Source: Pseudomonas taiwanensis DSM 21245 (GTDB lineage Bacteria > Pseudomonadota > Gammaproteobacteria > Pseudomonadales > Pseudomonadaceae). From it: a stretch of DNA of 64,000 nt. The translations under genes and the position numbers were made by a program. The DNA is taken from positions 218,803-282,802 of the forward strand of contig NZ_KE384452.1 in assembly GCF_000425785.1 (NCBI RefSeq), in the 5' to 3' direction. Position 1 is the stretch's first letter, and every line of letters begins with the position of its first letter. The notes beneath the pieces are model-generated. The model worked only from the letters and a program-made list of their open reading frames with translations, had not been told where the DNA came from and ran no database searches. Shown in pieces: positions 10,417 through 18,591 of the stretch.

Positions 10417-11121
10417 TCAGGTGCCGCTTTGCAGCAGCATGTTACGTACGTGACCGATCGCCTTGGTTGGGTTCAGACCCTTCGGGCAAACGTTTACGCA
10501 GTTCATGATCCCGCGGCAGCGGAATACGCTGAACGGGTCATCCAGGGACGCCAGGCGCTCCTGAGTCTTGGTGTCACGGCTGTCAGCCAGGAAGCGATAG
10601 GCCTGCAGCAAAGCGGCGGGACCCAGGAACTTGTCCGGGTTCCACCAGAACGAAGGACAGGAGGTCGAGCAGCACGCGCACAGGATGCACTCGTACAGAC
10701 CGTCCAGCTTGTCACGCTCTTCCGGCGACTGCAGACGCTCGATGGCCGGAGCCGGAGTATCGTTCTGCAGGAACGGTTTCACCTTCTCGTACTGCTTGTA
10801 GAAGATGCTCATATCGACGACCAGGTCACGGATAACCGGCAGGCCTGGCAGCGGACGCAGAACCAGCTTGTTACCTTTTACGACAGAGGACAGCGGCGTG
10901 ATGCACGCCAGGCCGTTCTTGCCGTTGATGTTCATGCCGTCGGAACCGCAAACGCCTTCACGGCAGGAGCGACGATAGGAGAAACCTTCGTCCTGCTCCT
11001 TGATCAGTGCCAGTACGTCCAGGACCATCAGATCCTTGCCACCGGTGTCGACCTGGAAGGTCTGCATCTTCGGTGCCGAATCGGTGTCCGGGTTGTAACG
11101 ATAAACTTCAACTTGCAACAT
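10417..11121 (-). CDS. sdhB: Succinate dehydrogenase iron-sulfur subunit
   Basis: SdhB carries the three Fe-S clusters that pass electrons from the SdhA flavin to quinone. The 234-aa protein shows the [2Fe-2S] ligands in CREGVCGSDGMN near residue 56-67, the [4Fe-4S] set in CILCACCSTSCPS near 146, and the [3Fe-4S]/[4Fe-4S] set in CRGIMNCVNVCPKGLNP near 203. An in-frame GTG at 11130 is possible, but AAGGGTGG ends directly against it. That sequence is at proper distance (about 7 nt) from the ATG at 11121, which starts MLQVEVYRYNPDTD, the usual family N-terminus. It lies 11 bp after sdhA. Confidence 0.97.
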   Translation of the reverse strand: MLQVEVYRYNPDTDSAPKMQTFQVDTGGKDLMVLDVLALIKEQDEGFSYRRSCREGVCGSDGMNINGKNGLACITPLSSVVKGNKLVLRPLPGLPVIRDLVVDMSIFYKQYEKVKPFLQNDTPAPAIERLQSPEERDKLDGLYECILCACCSTSCPSFWWNPDKFLGPAALLQAYRFLADSRDTKTQERLASLDDPFSVFRCRGIMNCVNVCPKGLNPTKAIGHVRNMLLQSGT

Positions 11122-11132
11122 GGCGGCCACCC

Positions 11133-12905
11133 TTAGTAAGTCCGGACTTTTGGTTCGAAGGCCGGTACGGTCTTCGGCGCGAAGTTGACTGCACGCTTGG
11201 CAACGCGCTTCTCACCCGGGTAGTACAGGGTGTGGCACAGCCAGTTCTCGTCGTCACGGTCTTCGAAGTCTTCACGGGCGTGAGCGCCGCGGGACTCTTT
11301 ACGGGCTTCGGCCGCGATGGCGGTAGCTTCAGCAACTTCCAGCAGGTTCTGCAGCTCCAGCGCTTCGATACGCGCGGTGTTGAAGGCCTGGGACTTGTCA
11401 TTGATCTTGACGTTGGCGATGCGGTCACGCAGACCGGCCAGCTGCTCGATACCCTTCTGCATGTATTCGCCAGTACGGAACACACCGAAGTAGTTCTGCA
11501 TGCAGCTCTGCAGCTCGCGCTTGAGGCTGGCGACGTCTTCACCGGTGGTGCGCTCGTTCAGCTTGCTCAGGCGGTTCAGTGCAACATCGACGTCGGTGTC
11601 GCTGGCATCGCGGTACTCGACGCCTTCGGTCAGCGCCTTCTCCAGGTGCAGACCGGCAGCGCGGCCGAATACCACCAGGTCGAGCAGCGAGTTGCCGCCC
11701 AGTCGGTTGGCACCGTGAACCGATACGCACGCCACTTCACCTACGGCGAACAGACCTGGGATGATCTGGTCGTTGCCTTCGGCATCCATGGTGATGGCCT
11801 GGCCGTGGATGTTGGTGGCGATGCCGCCCATCATGTAGTGGCAGGTCGGGATGACCGGTACCGGCGCGACCACAGGGTCGACGTGGGCGAAGGTCTTGGA
11901 CAGTTCGCAGATACCTGGCAGGCGGCTGTGCAGCACCTCCTCGCCCAGGTGGTCCAGCTTCAGCAGTACGTGGTCCTTGTTCGGGCCCACGCCATTGCCG
12001 GCGATGATTTCCTTGACCATGGAACGGGCGACCACGTCGCGGCCAGCCAGGTCTTTGGCGTTTGGCGCATAACGCTCCATGAAGCGTTCGCCGTGGGCGT
12101 TGATCAGGTAACCACCCTCACCGCGGCAACCCTCGGTGACCAGTACACCGGCACCGGCGATGCCGGTCGGGTGGAACTGCCACATTTCGATGTCCTGCAC
12201 CGGCACGCCAGCACGCAGAGCCATGCCCACGCCGTCACCGGTGTTGATCAGGGCATTGGTGGTGGAGGCATAGATACGGCCCGCACCGCCAGTGGCCAGT
12301 ACGGTGGCCTTGGACTTGATGTACAGGGTTTCGCCGGTTTCGATGCAGATCGCGATCACACCCACGAACGCGCCGTCTTGGTTCTTCACCAGGTCAACGG
12401 CGTAGTATTCGTTGAGGAAGGTGGTACCGGCTTTCAGGTTGCCCTGGTACAGGGTGTGCAGCAGCGCGTGACCGGTACGGTCGGAAGCGGCGCAGGTACG
12501 GGCAGCCTGGCCGCCCTTGCCGAAGTCCTTGGACTGGCCACCGAACGGACGCTGGTAGATACGGCCGGTTTCGGTACGCGAGAACGGCAGACCCATGTGG
12601 TCCAGCTCGAAGACCGCAGCCGGGCCTTCCTGACACATGTATTCGATAGCATCCTGGTCACCGATGTAGTCGGAGCCCTTGACGGTATCGTACATGTGCC
12701 AGCGCCAGTCGTCGTTCGGGTCGGCCGAAGCGATCGCGCAGGTGATGCCACCCTGGGCGGAAACGGTGTGCGAACGGGTCGGGAACACCTTGGTGACCAC
12801 GGCAGTCTTGTGACCGCCTTGCGCCAGCTGCAGCGCTGCGCGCATGCCGGCACCGCCGCCACCGATGATGATGGCGTCGAAGGAAATAGTAGGAATGCTA
12901 GCCAT
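11133..12905 (-). CDS. sdhA: Succinate dehydrogenase flavoprotein subunit
   Basis: SdhA oxidises succinate to fumarate using covalently bound FAD. The 590-aa protein starts MASIPTISFDAIIIGGGGAG with the dinucleotide fold. The FAD-attachment histidine lies in RSHTVSAQGGITCAIA near residues 45-50. Substrate-site motifs are GHALLHTLYQGNL near 145, HPTGIAGAGVLVTEGCRGEG near 240 and the catalytic-arginine region GERFMERYAPNAKDLAGRD near 280. The C-terminal SRGAHAREDFEDRDD and the final PKTVPAFEPKVRTY are typical. It starts 4 nt after the sdhD stop codon and belongs to the sdhCDAB operon. Confidence 0.98.
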   Translation of the reverse strand: MASIPTISFDAIIIGGGGAGMRAALQLAQGGHKTAVVTKVFPTRSHTVSAQGGITCAIASADPNDDWRWHMYDTVKGSDYIGDQDAIEYMCQEGPAAVFELDHMGLPFSRTETGRIYQRPFGGQSKDFGKGGQAARTCAASDRTGHALLHTLYQGNLKAGTTFLNEYYAVDLVKNQDGAFVGVIAICIETGETLYIKSKATVLATGGAGRIYASTTNALINTGDGVGMALRAGVPVQDIEMWQFHPTGIAGAGVLVTEGCRGEGGYLINAHGERFMERYAPNAKDLAGRDVVARSMVKEIIAGNGVGPNKDHVLLKLDHLGEEVLHSRLPGICELSKTFAHVDPVVAPVPVIPTCHYMMGGIATNIHGQAITMDAEGNDQIIPGLFAVGEVACVSVHGANRLGGNSLLDLVVFGRAAGLHLEKALTEGVEYRDASDTDVDVALNRLSKLNERTTGEDVASLKRELQSCMQNYFGVFRTGEYMQKGIEQLAGLRDRIANVKINDKSQAFNTARIEALELQNLLEVAEATAIAAEARKESRGAHAREDFEDRDDENWLCHTLYYPGEKRVAKRAVNFAPKTVPAFEPKVRTY

Positions 12906-12908
12906 GGA

Positions 12909-13277
12909 TCAGATACCCCAGAGAATCTGCACACCCCAGACGAAGTAAGCGAACATCGCAACGCCGCATACCGCCTGGAACAGGAAACGAATCGCAGTCG
13001 CCGACTTGCCGAACGACATCGGCGTCAGGTAGTCGGTGGCGATGGTCCACATGCCGACCCAGGCGTGAGCGCCCAGGGCAACGAGGGCCAGCAGACTGAA
13101 GATCCGCATCGCGTTGTTGGAGAACAGACCGTGCCACTGGGCATAGTCCATGCCTGGGTGAACAACGATGTACCCGATCAGGAACAGGAAGTAAGCCGCG
13201 AGAACGACCGCCGAGACGCGCTGCGCCATCCAGTCATAGAGGCCCGAACGCGACAGGTTCGTGACATTGGTTACCAT
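12909..13277 (-). CDS. sdhD: Succinate dehydrogenase membrane anchor subunit
   Basis: SdhD is one of the two hydrophobic anchors that hold SdhAB on the inner membrane and form the quinone and heme b site. The start chosen is the ATG at 13277 (MVTNVTNLSRSGLYDWMAQR), giving 122 aa. It overlaps the end of sdhC by 7 bp, which implies translational coupling. Three hydrophobic helices are visible. The heme-ligand histidine is probably in LGAHAWVGMWTIATDY near residue 72, and the conserved quinone-site region is SGLYDWMAQRVSA near residue 11. Confidence 0.95.
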   Translation of the reverse strand: MVTNVTNLSRSGLYDWMAQRVSAVVLAAYFLFLIGYIVVHPGMDYAQWHGLFSNNAMRIFSLLALVALGAHAWVGMWTIATDYLTPMSFGKSATAIRFLFQAVCGVAMFAYFVWGVQILWGI

Positions 13278-13657
13278 ACCCAAACTCCCACCAGAACGAT
13301 CACCACCACGGAGATGACAATCACGATTTTCGAGCCCAGCTTGCCGCCTTCCAGCGTCTCACCGATGCCCATGTCCATGATCAGGTGGCGTACGCCTGCC
13401 ACCAGGTGATACAGCAGGGCGGACAGCAGGGCCCAGGTCACCAGTTTGGCCAGCGGGCTGGTCAGACACGCCTTCACCTCGCCGAAGCCTTCCTCCGAAC
13501 CCAGCGACTTGCCCAATGCATAAAGCATGATGGCAAGGCCCAGGAACAGGATGACGCCGGAGATACGGTGCAGAATGGACGTGTACGCGGTGATTGGGAG
13601 CTTGATGGTCCTTAGGTCTAGGTTTACAGGTCGTTGGCTTTTCACGGCTTTTTTCAC
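13271..13657 (-). CDS. sdhC: Succinate dehydrogenase cytochrome b556 subunit
   Basis: SdhC is the first gene of sdhCDAB and encodes the larger heme-binding anchor. The start is a GTG at 13657 (128 aa) preceded by TAGGGGCTCTTC. A second in-frame GTG 12 nt further in (before KSQRPVNLDL) is the alternative, giving 124 aa. Family landmarks are RPVNLDLRTIKLPITAYTS, the quinone-site SILHRISGVILF near residue 30, and the heme-ligand region LLYHLVAGVRHLIMDMG near residue 85-100, followed by a third helix. A sigma70-type promoter lies about 125 bp upstream. Confidence 0.95.
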   Translation of the reverse strand: MKKAVKSQRPVNLDLRTIKLPITAYTSILHRISGVILFLGLAIMLYALGKSLGSEEGFGEVKACLTSPLAKLVTWALLSALLYHLVAGVRHLIMDMGIGETLEGGKLGSKIVIVISVVVIVLVGVWVW

Positions 13658-13780
13658 ACTGAAGAGCCCCTAGCGAATCAGGGCAAAGTTGTTGGTAAGT
13701 GTACTGGTCAGGTACCCACCACCCAGGGAACGGCGACCCCCAGCAAATCAGGCTTGCAAGCCCTTGGCGGTCGGGTGCCG

Positions 13781-13809
13781 AGTATAGACAGTTAGGCTGC
13801 TTATGACAA
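13781..13809 (-). promoter_or_regulatory. Sigma70-type promoter of sdhCDAB
   Basis: On the minus strand TTGTCA (13809-13804) and TATACT (13786-13781) are separated by exactly 17 bp. Transcription would start near 13774, leaving a leader of about 115 nt before the sdhC GTG. Confidence 0.75.
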
Positions 13810-13923
13810 CGTGACGGGGTAGCCCAAATAGCGCATTGCCTTTAGCGAGCAAAAGGCGTAAATGGGCGAGAATTTCGAGAAAAATCAGGCCTCAGAGCCG
13901 CTTTCAACCAGCCTTTAGGCAAA

Positions 13924-13951
13924 TTGACATTCGAATTTATCCCTCTATAGT
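13924..13951 (+). promoter_or_regulatory. Sigma70-type promoter of gltA
   Basis: A perfect TTGACA -35 box (13924-13929) and TATAGT -10 box (13946-13951) are separated by 16 bp. The leader to the gltA ATG is about 50 nt and includes AGGAGG. Confidence 0.8.
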
Positions 13952-14009
13952 GGTGCGGGCCCTGCGTGGGGGGTCTGTCTGATGATTTCAAGCATTAATA
14001 GGAGGCCAC

Positions 14010-15299
14010 ATGGCTGACAAAAAAGCGCAGTTGGTCATCGAGGGCGCTGCCCCCGTCGAGCTGCCCATTTTAACCGGCACCGTTGGTCCTGATGTAATCG
14101 ACGTCCGCGGGTTGGGGGCCACTGGTCACTTCACCTTCGACCCTGGTTTCATGGCGACTGCCTCGTGCGAGTCGAAGATCACCTACATCGATGGCGACAA
14201 GGGCGTGCTGCTGCACCGCGGCTACCCGATCGAACAGCTCGCCGAGAAATCCGACTACCTGGAAACCTGCTACCTGCTGCTCAACGGCGAATTGCCCAAC
14301 GCCGAGCAGAAGGCCCAGTTCGTCAGCACCGTCAAGAACCACACCATGGTTCACGAGCAGCTGAAGTCCTTCTTCAACGGCTTCCGTCGCGACGCTCACC
14401 CGATGGCAGTGATGTGCGGCGTGGTTGGCGCCCTGTCGGCGTTCTATCACGACTCGCTGGACATCAATAACCCGCAACACCGCGAAATTTCCGCGGTGCG
14501 CCTGGTCGCCAAGATGCCGACCCTGGCCGCGATGGTTTACAAGTACTCCATGGGCCAGCCCATGATGTACCCACGCAACGACCTGTCGTACGCAGAAAAC
14601 TTCCTGCACATGATGTTCAACACCCCGTGCGAGATCAAACCGATCAGCCCGGTGCTGGCCAAGGCAATGGACCGGATCTTCATCCTCCACGCCGACCATG
14701 AGCAGAACGCTTCCACTTCCACCGTCCGTCTGGCCGGCTCTTCCGGCGCCAACCCGTTCGCCTGTATCGCCGCCGGCATTGCCGCGCTGTGGGGCCCGGC
14801 GCACGGCGGTGCCAACGAAGCCGTACTGACCATGCTCGATGAAATTGGCGATGTTTCGAACATCGACAAGTACATCGCCAAGGCCAAGGACAAGAACGAT
14901 CCGTTCAAGCTGATGGGCTTCGGTCACCGCGTCTACAAGAACCGCGACCCGCGCGCCACCGTGATGAAGCAGACCTGCGACGAAGTGCTGAGCGAACTCG
15001 GCATCAAGAACGACCCGCAGCTGGAACTGGCCATGCGCCTGGAAGAGATCGCCCTGACCGATCCGTACTTCATCGAGCGCTCGCTGTACCCGAACGTCGA
15101 CTTCTACTCGGGTATCATCCTGAAGGCGATCGGCATTCCGACCAGCATGTTCACCGTGATCTTCGCCCTGGCACGTACCGTTGGCTGGATCTCGCACTGG
15201 AAGGAAATGCTCTCCAGCCCGTACAAGATCGGCCGTCCGCGCCAGCTGTACACCGGCCACGAGAAGCGCGACATCGTCGACCTGAAAGACCGCAAGTAA
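14010..15299 (+). CDS. gltA: Citrate synthase (type II hexameric form)
   Basis: GltA condenses acetyl-CoA with oxaloacetate, the entry step of the TCA cycle. The 429-aa length and the N-terminal beta-rich domain (residues 1-60, including LPILTGTVGPDVIDVRG) mark the Gram-negative hexameric, NADH-inhibited class. Catalytic residues are seen in ILHADHEQNASTSTVRLAG near 228 (first His), AHGGANEAVLTML near 265, GFGHRVYKNRDPRA near 305 (second His) and VDFYSGIILKAIGIP near 362 (Asp). The start is fixed by AGGAGG upstream. It reads away from sdhCDAB and is followed by a strong bidirectional terminator. Confidence 0.98.
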   Translation: MADKKAQLVIEGAAPVELPILTGTVGPDVIDVRGLGATGHFTFDPGFMATASCESKITYIDGDKGVLLHRGYPIEQLAEKSDYLETCYLLLNGELPNAEQKAQFVSTVKNHTMVHEQLKSFFNGFRRDAHPMAVMCGVVGALSAFYHDSLDINNPQHREISAVRLVAKMPTLAAMVYKYSMGQPMMYPRNDLSYAENFLHMMFNTPCEIKPISPVLAKAMDRIFILHADHEQNASTSTVRLAGSSGANPFACIAAGIAALWGPAHGGANEAVLTMLDEIGDVSNIDKYIAKAKDKNDPFKLMGFGHRVYKNRDPRATVMKQTCDEVLSELGIKNDPQLELAMRLEEIALTDPYFIERSLYPNVDFYSGIILKAIGIPTSMFTVIFALARTVGWISHWKEMLSSPYKIGRPRQLYTGHEKRDIVDLKDRK

Positions 15300-15316
15300 G
15301 CCCCCTGGCCGAACGC

Positions 15317-15345
15317 AAAAAGGCTGCCCTCGGGCAGCCTTTTTC
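15317..15345. terminator. Bidirectional terminator between gltA and the START-domain gene
   Basis: AAAAAGGCTGCCC..GGGCAGCCTTTTT forms a 9-bp GC-rich stem (15321-15329 with 15332-15340) flanked by A- and T-runs, so it can act on both strands. It begins 17 bp after the gltA stop codon. The convergent minus-strand gene ends at 15389. Confidence 0.9.
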
Positions 15346-15388
15346 ATTGCAGATCCTGCGACCACCTCACAGAGGCGGCACCAAAGCC

Positions 15389-15997
15389 TCAGTGCTTCTC
15401 AGCCCGCTCGCGCAAGTTCTTCAGCGTATTGAACGGCGCCTCCACCACGAACTTGTTGGCCACCATTGCAGGCACACTACCACCCGGCTCAGTGTGCACC
15501 TGGTAGGTCACTTCTGTGCTGTCTCCCTTGGGCACCAGCTTCCAGAAGCCCTCGACCTTCGCCACCCGCACGAAGCCCTTCTCCTCGGGCACGTAGGTCG
15601 GCTCTCCCACCAGTTTGCGCACCACACTGCCATCAGCCTCCTTGGCGGTGGTCACATGCAGCACCGAATCGCGCGGCGTCACCGGCCAGGGAGTATTGAA
15701 CTGGGTGTAGGTCCAGATCTCGCCACCTTCCTGCTTGAGCAGCTTCTGCAACTTGCACTCATGCACCCAGGCACAGGCGCCTACCACATCTTCCTGCAGC
15801 GCCTGCACCTTGGCCAACGGCGCCTTGATCAGGGTCACGCCACGATAGGCCTTGTACTTGGAGCCTGCCACTTCGCTCAGGGACACCTTGATCCCCTCCT
15901 CGTCCTTGGCCACCTGCCAGTCTTCAGCCCAGGCAACCGGCGCCAACAGAACACTCACGCCACACAGCAGTGCAATACGCTTCAATGATCTCATCAT
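15389..15997 (-). CDS. Exported START-domain protein
   Basis: The product is 202 aa with a clear signal peptide (residues 1-24, cleavage likely after VAWA before EDWQVAKDEEG). The rest matches the START/Bet v1-like fold: the EEGIKVSLSEVAGSKYKAYRG opening, a central WTYTQFNTPWPVTPRDSVLHV segment characteristic of bacterial START proteins, then VEGFWKLVPKGDSTEVTYQV and a C-terminal helix. START domains form a hydrophobic pocket for lipids or other ligands. The ligand here is unknown and the protein should be periplasmic. ATG at 15997 follows AAGGATAAGC at good spacing. It stands between a terminator and the YkgJ-like gene, facing the same way as the latter. Confidence 0.85.
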   Translation of the reverse strand: MMRSLKRIALLCGVSVLLAPVAWAEDWQVAKDEEGIKVSLSEVAGSKYKAYRGVTLIKAPLAKVQALQEDVVGACAWVHECKLQKLLKQEGGEIWTYTQFNTPWPVTPRDSVLHVTTAKEADGSVVRKLVGEPTYVPEEKGFVRVAKVEGFWKLVPKGDSTEVTYQVHTEPGGSVPAMVANKFVVEAPFNTLKNLRERAEKH

Positions 15998-16027
15998 GCT
16001 TATCCTTGTTGTCGAAGATCCCGCTTG

Positions 16028-16282
16028 TCACGCCGCCGTCATCTGCTCCAGCCAGCCCAGAATCCTGATCGCTTCGTCACGACTCTGCCCACATACCTCG
16101 GGTTCTGCCCGGAAGCCACCGCAAACTGCCGGACGCTCGGGCTTGCCGAACAGGTCGCAGAGATTTTCCGTGGTCAGGTGCAGGCAGCGCTCGCCTGCCG
16201 GCTTGCCTTCAGGCATGCGCGGCATCGGCGAACTGATGGATGGCGCGATGCAGCAGGCACCGCAACCCTCACGGCAATTCAT
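16028..16282 (-). CDS. YkgJ family cysteine-cluster protein
   Basis: This is an 84-aa protein with eight cysteines arranged as in the YkgJ / zinc-or-iron-chelating (CxxCxxxCC-type) family. CREGCGACC lies at residues 3-11, C at about 33, C at 42, C at 54 and C at 63, with the linking CLHLTTENLCDLFGKPERPA typical of the family. The cysteines probably bind a metal or Fe-S cluster, and the function of the family is not established. It lies 30 bp upstream of the START-domain gene on the same strand. About 70 bp upstream of its ATG are a PsrA-like palindrome and a second palindrome. Nothing about the sequence is truncated. Confidence 0.85.
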   Translation of the reverse strand: MNCREGCGACCIAPSISSPMPRMPEGKPAGERCLHLTTENLCDLFGKPERPAVCGGFRAEPEVCGQSRDEAIRILGWLEQMTAA

Positions 16283-16319
16283 GGCTATTCACCGACATCA
16301 GGACTCCCTGGAACAAAAC

Positions 16320-16333
16320 GGGACGAACGTCCC
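16320..16333. repeat. 14-bp palindrome upstream of the YkgJ-like gene
   Basis: GGGACGAACGTCCC is a perfect 6-bp inverted repeat around AA, 38 bp upstream of the YkgJ-like ATG and 15 bp from the PsrA-like box. It could be an operator or the stem of the mRNA leader. Confidence 0.4.
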
Positions 16334-16348
16334 TGGATAGTAACCGCT

Positions 16349-16362
16349 CAAACAGACGTTTG
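16349..16362. promoter_or_regulatory. PsrA-like operator CAAAC-N4-GTTTG
   Basis: CAAACAGACGTTTG matches the published PsrA consensus (G/C)AAAC-N2-4-GTTT(G/C). It extends one base on each side into TCAAAC..GTTTGA. It lies 67-80 bp upstream of the YkgJ-like gene and just after the end of the neighbouring 159-aa gene. It is a match by eye only. Confidence 0.45.
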
Positions 16363-16414
16363 AAATTGCTGGCCGGATGAAATCTGCGATGACCCGGCAG
16401 TCAGTTACACGAAG

Positions 16415-16894
16415 CTACTGACGAAACTCGAAGTCGATCGCCGCCCCTTCTACATCGCGGCGGCTGTCGTTGCGCAACTGAAGCTGCATTTCGTTGTTGA
16501 TCAGCCGACCATTGAGCTGGAAAGGGCTGTCATCGTCCTGGGGCTTCTCGCTGAACATTGCTGGCAGCAAAGGTTTGCGCCTGACCGGCGCCTTGCCGAC
16601 ATCCGGCTCGAGGTTCTTGACCATGTCGGCAGGCAAACTCAAGTCCAGCTTGGTCTCCGGCAGCGGCTGGCGAACCGCTTTGCTGATCGGTTTGTGAGCC
16701 GATCTGGCCTTGGACTTGGCCTGCGCTTCGCGCTTGACGGCAGGCTTGGCCGACTTGTTCGCCACCGGCTTGTGACTGACCTTGCCCTTCACCGCCGGCG
16801 CCTGACTTGCCGGCTGTGCAGCCTCGACCCCACCGACAGGCAGAAAAAGCGGCAGAACGCACAACGACAGGGCAAAGCAGCGCAACAGTTTCAT
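16415..16894 (-). CDS. Exported Lys/Ala-rich hypothetical protein
   Basis: I do not recognise a functional domain. The 159-aa product starts with a signal peptide (MKLLRCFALSLCVLPLFLPV, cleavage near VEAAQ at residue 26). A low-complexity stretch of about 60 residues follows, rich in Lys, Ala, Ser and Pro (repeated K-P-V-A/K-S-A-R-type words). A more ordinary C-terminal part contains DLSLPADMVKNLEPDVGKAP, PFQLNGRLINNEMQLQLRND and ends GAAIDFEFRQ. The last 35 residues look like a beta-sandwich strand pair. From memory, homologues in Pseudomonas are sometimes mislabelled as translation initiation factor 2 because of the basic low-complexity stretch; there is no GTPase domain. It is preceded at about 60 bp by the MocR-type gene on the same strand. 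Confidence 0.75.
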   Translation of the reverse strand: MKLLRCFALSLCVLPLFLPVGGVEAAQPASQAPAVKGKVSHKPVANKSAKPAVKREAQAKSKARSAHKPISKAVRQPLPETKLDLSLPADMVKNLEPDVGKAPVRRKPLLPAMFSEKPQDDDSPFQLNGRLINNEMQLQLRNDSRRDVEGAAIDFEFRQ

Positions 16895-16955
16895 GGATTC
16901 GACAGGCAGGCCGGAAAGGTGCGTATGCTCTCTGTTCCGCGGGCGCCTGACAAGC

Positions 16956-18398
16956 CTACAAAAGCGCGCTCGTCGTCTCCCTGCACAATTGCTGGGCCAA
17001 CAACCCGAGCGTGATCACCGCCCGCTCGGCCTCCTTGTTCCAAGGAATGCCGCAATTGAGCCGGATACAGTGGTTGAACTGCTCGGTATTACTGAAGATA
17101 AGGCCTGGCGCGATACTGATGCCCTGCTCCAGCGCTCGCACATGCAACTCCTGGGTATTGACCCGCCCCGGCAAGCTCACCCACAGAATGAAGCCGCCTG
17201 TCGGACGGGTCATCTGGGTGCCTTCGGGGAAGTGCTGCTGCACCGCCAGTTGGTAGGCACTGAGGTTCTTGCGATACTCCTGGCGGATATAGCGCAGGTG
17301 CCTGTCGTACCCGCCGTTTTCGAGGTAGGCCGCCACACCCATCTGGGTCACGCTGCAGGCCGAGTGCGTGGTGAAGGTTTGCAGGCGCTGGATCTCGTCC
17401 TGATAACGCCCCGCCACCATCCAGCCAACCCGCACACCCGGCGACAGCGTCTTGGAGAAACTCGAACAGTAGATGACCCGATCAAGCCTATCGAATGCCT
17501 TGAGCGCCTTGGTTCGCCCCTGCTCGAACATGAGTTCGCCATAGATGTCATCTTCGACGATCTGGATGTCGAAATCGGATGCCAGGCGCAGGAGCTGTTT
17601 CTGCCGCTCCTCGGGCACCGTTCCGCCCAGGGGATTGCTCAAGCGTGCGGTCAGCACCAAGGCCTTGATCGACCATTGGTTGGCCGCCAGTTGCAGCGCC
17701 TCGAGGCTGATGCCAGTCGAGGGGTCGCTGGGAATTTCGATGACCTTCAACCCCAGCAGGTCCGCCAGCTGCAACAGACCATAGTAGGTCGGCGACTCGG
17801 CCGCGATCAGGTCGCCAGGCCGCGTCAGTACCCGCAGCGACATCTGCAGCGCATCCACGCAACCATGGGTGACGATGATCTCGCGCGGGTCGACCAGCAC
17901 ACCGGCATCACGCATGCGAATGGCGATCTGCCGACGCAGCGGCTCGAACCCTGGGCTGAACATGTAGCTGAACGCCCGGGGACTGTGGAAGCGGGTGACC
18001 TTGGCGATCTGCTGATGCAGGGCCCGAACCGGCAGGTAGTCGACATGGGGCACCGCTGCCCCGAAGGGGAACACGCCATCACGACGCGCCTCGGTCAGCA
18101 CCTGCTGGATGATACTGGCACGGGTAACCAGCCCCGGACGCTCGACCCGTGCAATGTCTGGGGTCTGCGCCGTCAGTGCGGGGGTCTGGTGGACATAGTA
18201 GCCCGACTGCGGCCGGGCACGAATCAGGCCCTGGTCTTCGAGATTGGCATAAGCCTGCAGCACCGTGGCGTGACTGACGTTGAGCTGAGCGCTCATCTTG
18301 CGCACGGACGGCACGCGCTCACCCGGTTGATAGACACCGCGACGGATGTCATCGGCCAGTTGCTGGGCGATACGCTGATACAGCAGCAGGTTGGTCAT
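16956..18398 (-). CDS. MocR/PdxR-type GntR regulator with aminotransferase domain
   Basis: The 480-aa fusion has an N-terminal GntR winged helix-turn-helix (residues about 1-75: QQLADDIRRGVYQPGERVPS, then VRKMSAQLNVSHATVLQAYA and DQGLIRARPQSGYYV). A linker leads to a class I aminotransferase-like domain (about 110-470). The PLP lysine is expected in YCSSFSKTLSPGVRVGW near residue 310. The substrate-side motif LTARLSNPLGGTVPEE replaces the usual TPxxQxPxG. MocR proteins are transcription factors that sense PLP or an amino-compound and usually control a neighbouring gene; the target is not clear here. It is a stand-alone gene with a 190-bp upstream gap. Confidence 0.88.
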   Translation of the reverse strand: MTNLLLYQRIAQQLADDIRRGVYQPGERVPSVRKMSAQLNVSHATVLQAYANLEDQGLIRARPQSGYYVHQTPALTAQTPDIARVERPGLVTRASIIQQVLTEARRDGVFPFGAAVPHVDYLPVRALHQQIAKVTRFHSPRAFSYMFSPGFEPLRRQIAIRMRDAGVLVDPREIIVTHGCVDALQMSLRVLTRPGDLIAAESPTYYGLLQLADLLGLKVIEIPSDPSTGISLEALQLAANQWSIKALVLTARLSNPLGGTVPEERQKQLLRLASDFDIQIVEDDIYGELMFEQGRTKALKAFDRLDRVIYCSSFSKTLSPGVRVGWMVAGRYQDEIQRLQTFTTHSACSVTQMGVAAYLENGGYDRHLRYIRQEYRKNLSAYQLAVQQHFPEGTQMTRPTGGFILWVSLPGRVNTQELHVRALEQGISIAPGLIFSNTEQFNHCIRLNCGIPWNKEAERAVITLGLLAQQLCRETTSALL

Positions 18399-18530
18399 GG
18401 CGATATCTCGACGCTCGGACGGGCTCGTTGTTCTTATGCTGCAATCTGGCAGCAGAGCATACCGTAACAGTTGCCAAGTGTACTGGGACAGATTGCAGAA
18501 TAGCCAACATTACTGCGGCGTGACAGTGCC

Positions 18531-18583
18531 CCTGATCGCCGGCAAGCCGCCCCCACATGAGGGTCGACGTGCCAGCGATCAGA
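18531..18583. repeat. Long stem-loop (REP-like) between the OmpA-like and MocR genes
   Basis: CTGATCGC at 18532-18539 pairs with GCGATCAG at 18575-18582. The adjacent CGGCA/TGCCa nearly extends the stem, around a 30-nt loop that contains GCCGGCAAGCC-like sequence. Words of this kind are common in intergenic repeats of P. putida (from memory). It begins about 10 bp after the OmpA-like stop codon (minus strand) and could also terminate that operon. Confidence 0.4.
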
Positions 18584-18591
18584 TCAAAGGG

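Larger units (their letters stand above)
13658..14009. other. Divergent control region between sdhC and gltA
   Basis: The spacer is 352 bp with no open frame that looks coding. It holds one good promoter for each direction (sdhC 13781-13809, gltA 13924-13951) and a gltA ribosome-binding site AGGAGG ending about 5 bp before the ATG. The two promoters point away from each other with about 115 bp between them, enough for a shared regulator site. I could not recognise one. Confidence 0.7.

Noticed and set aside
11122..11130. An upstream GTG start for sdhB (11130).
   Set aside because: The AAGGGTGG sequence ends directly at this codon, leaving no spacing. The ATG at 11121 has proper spacing and the conserved N-terminus.
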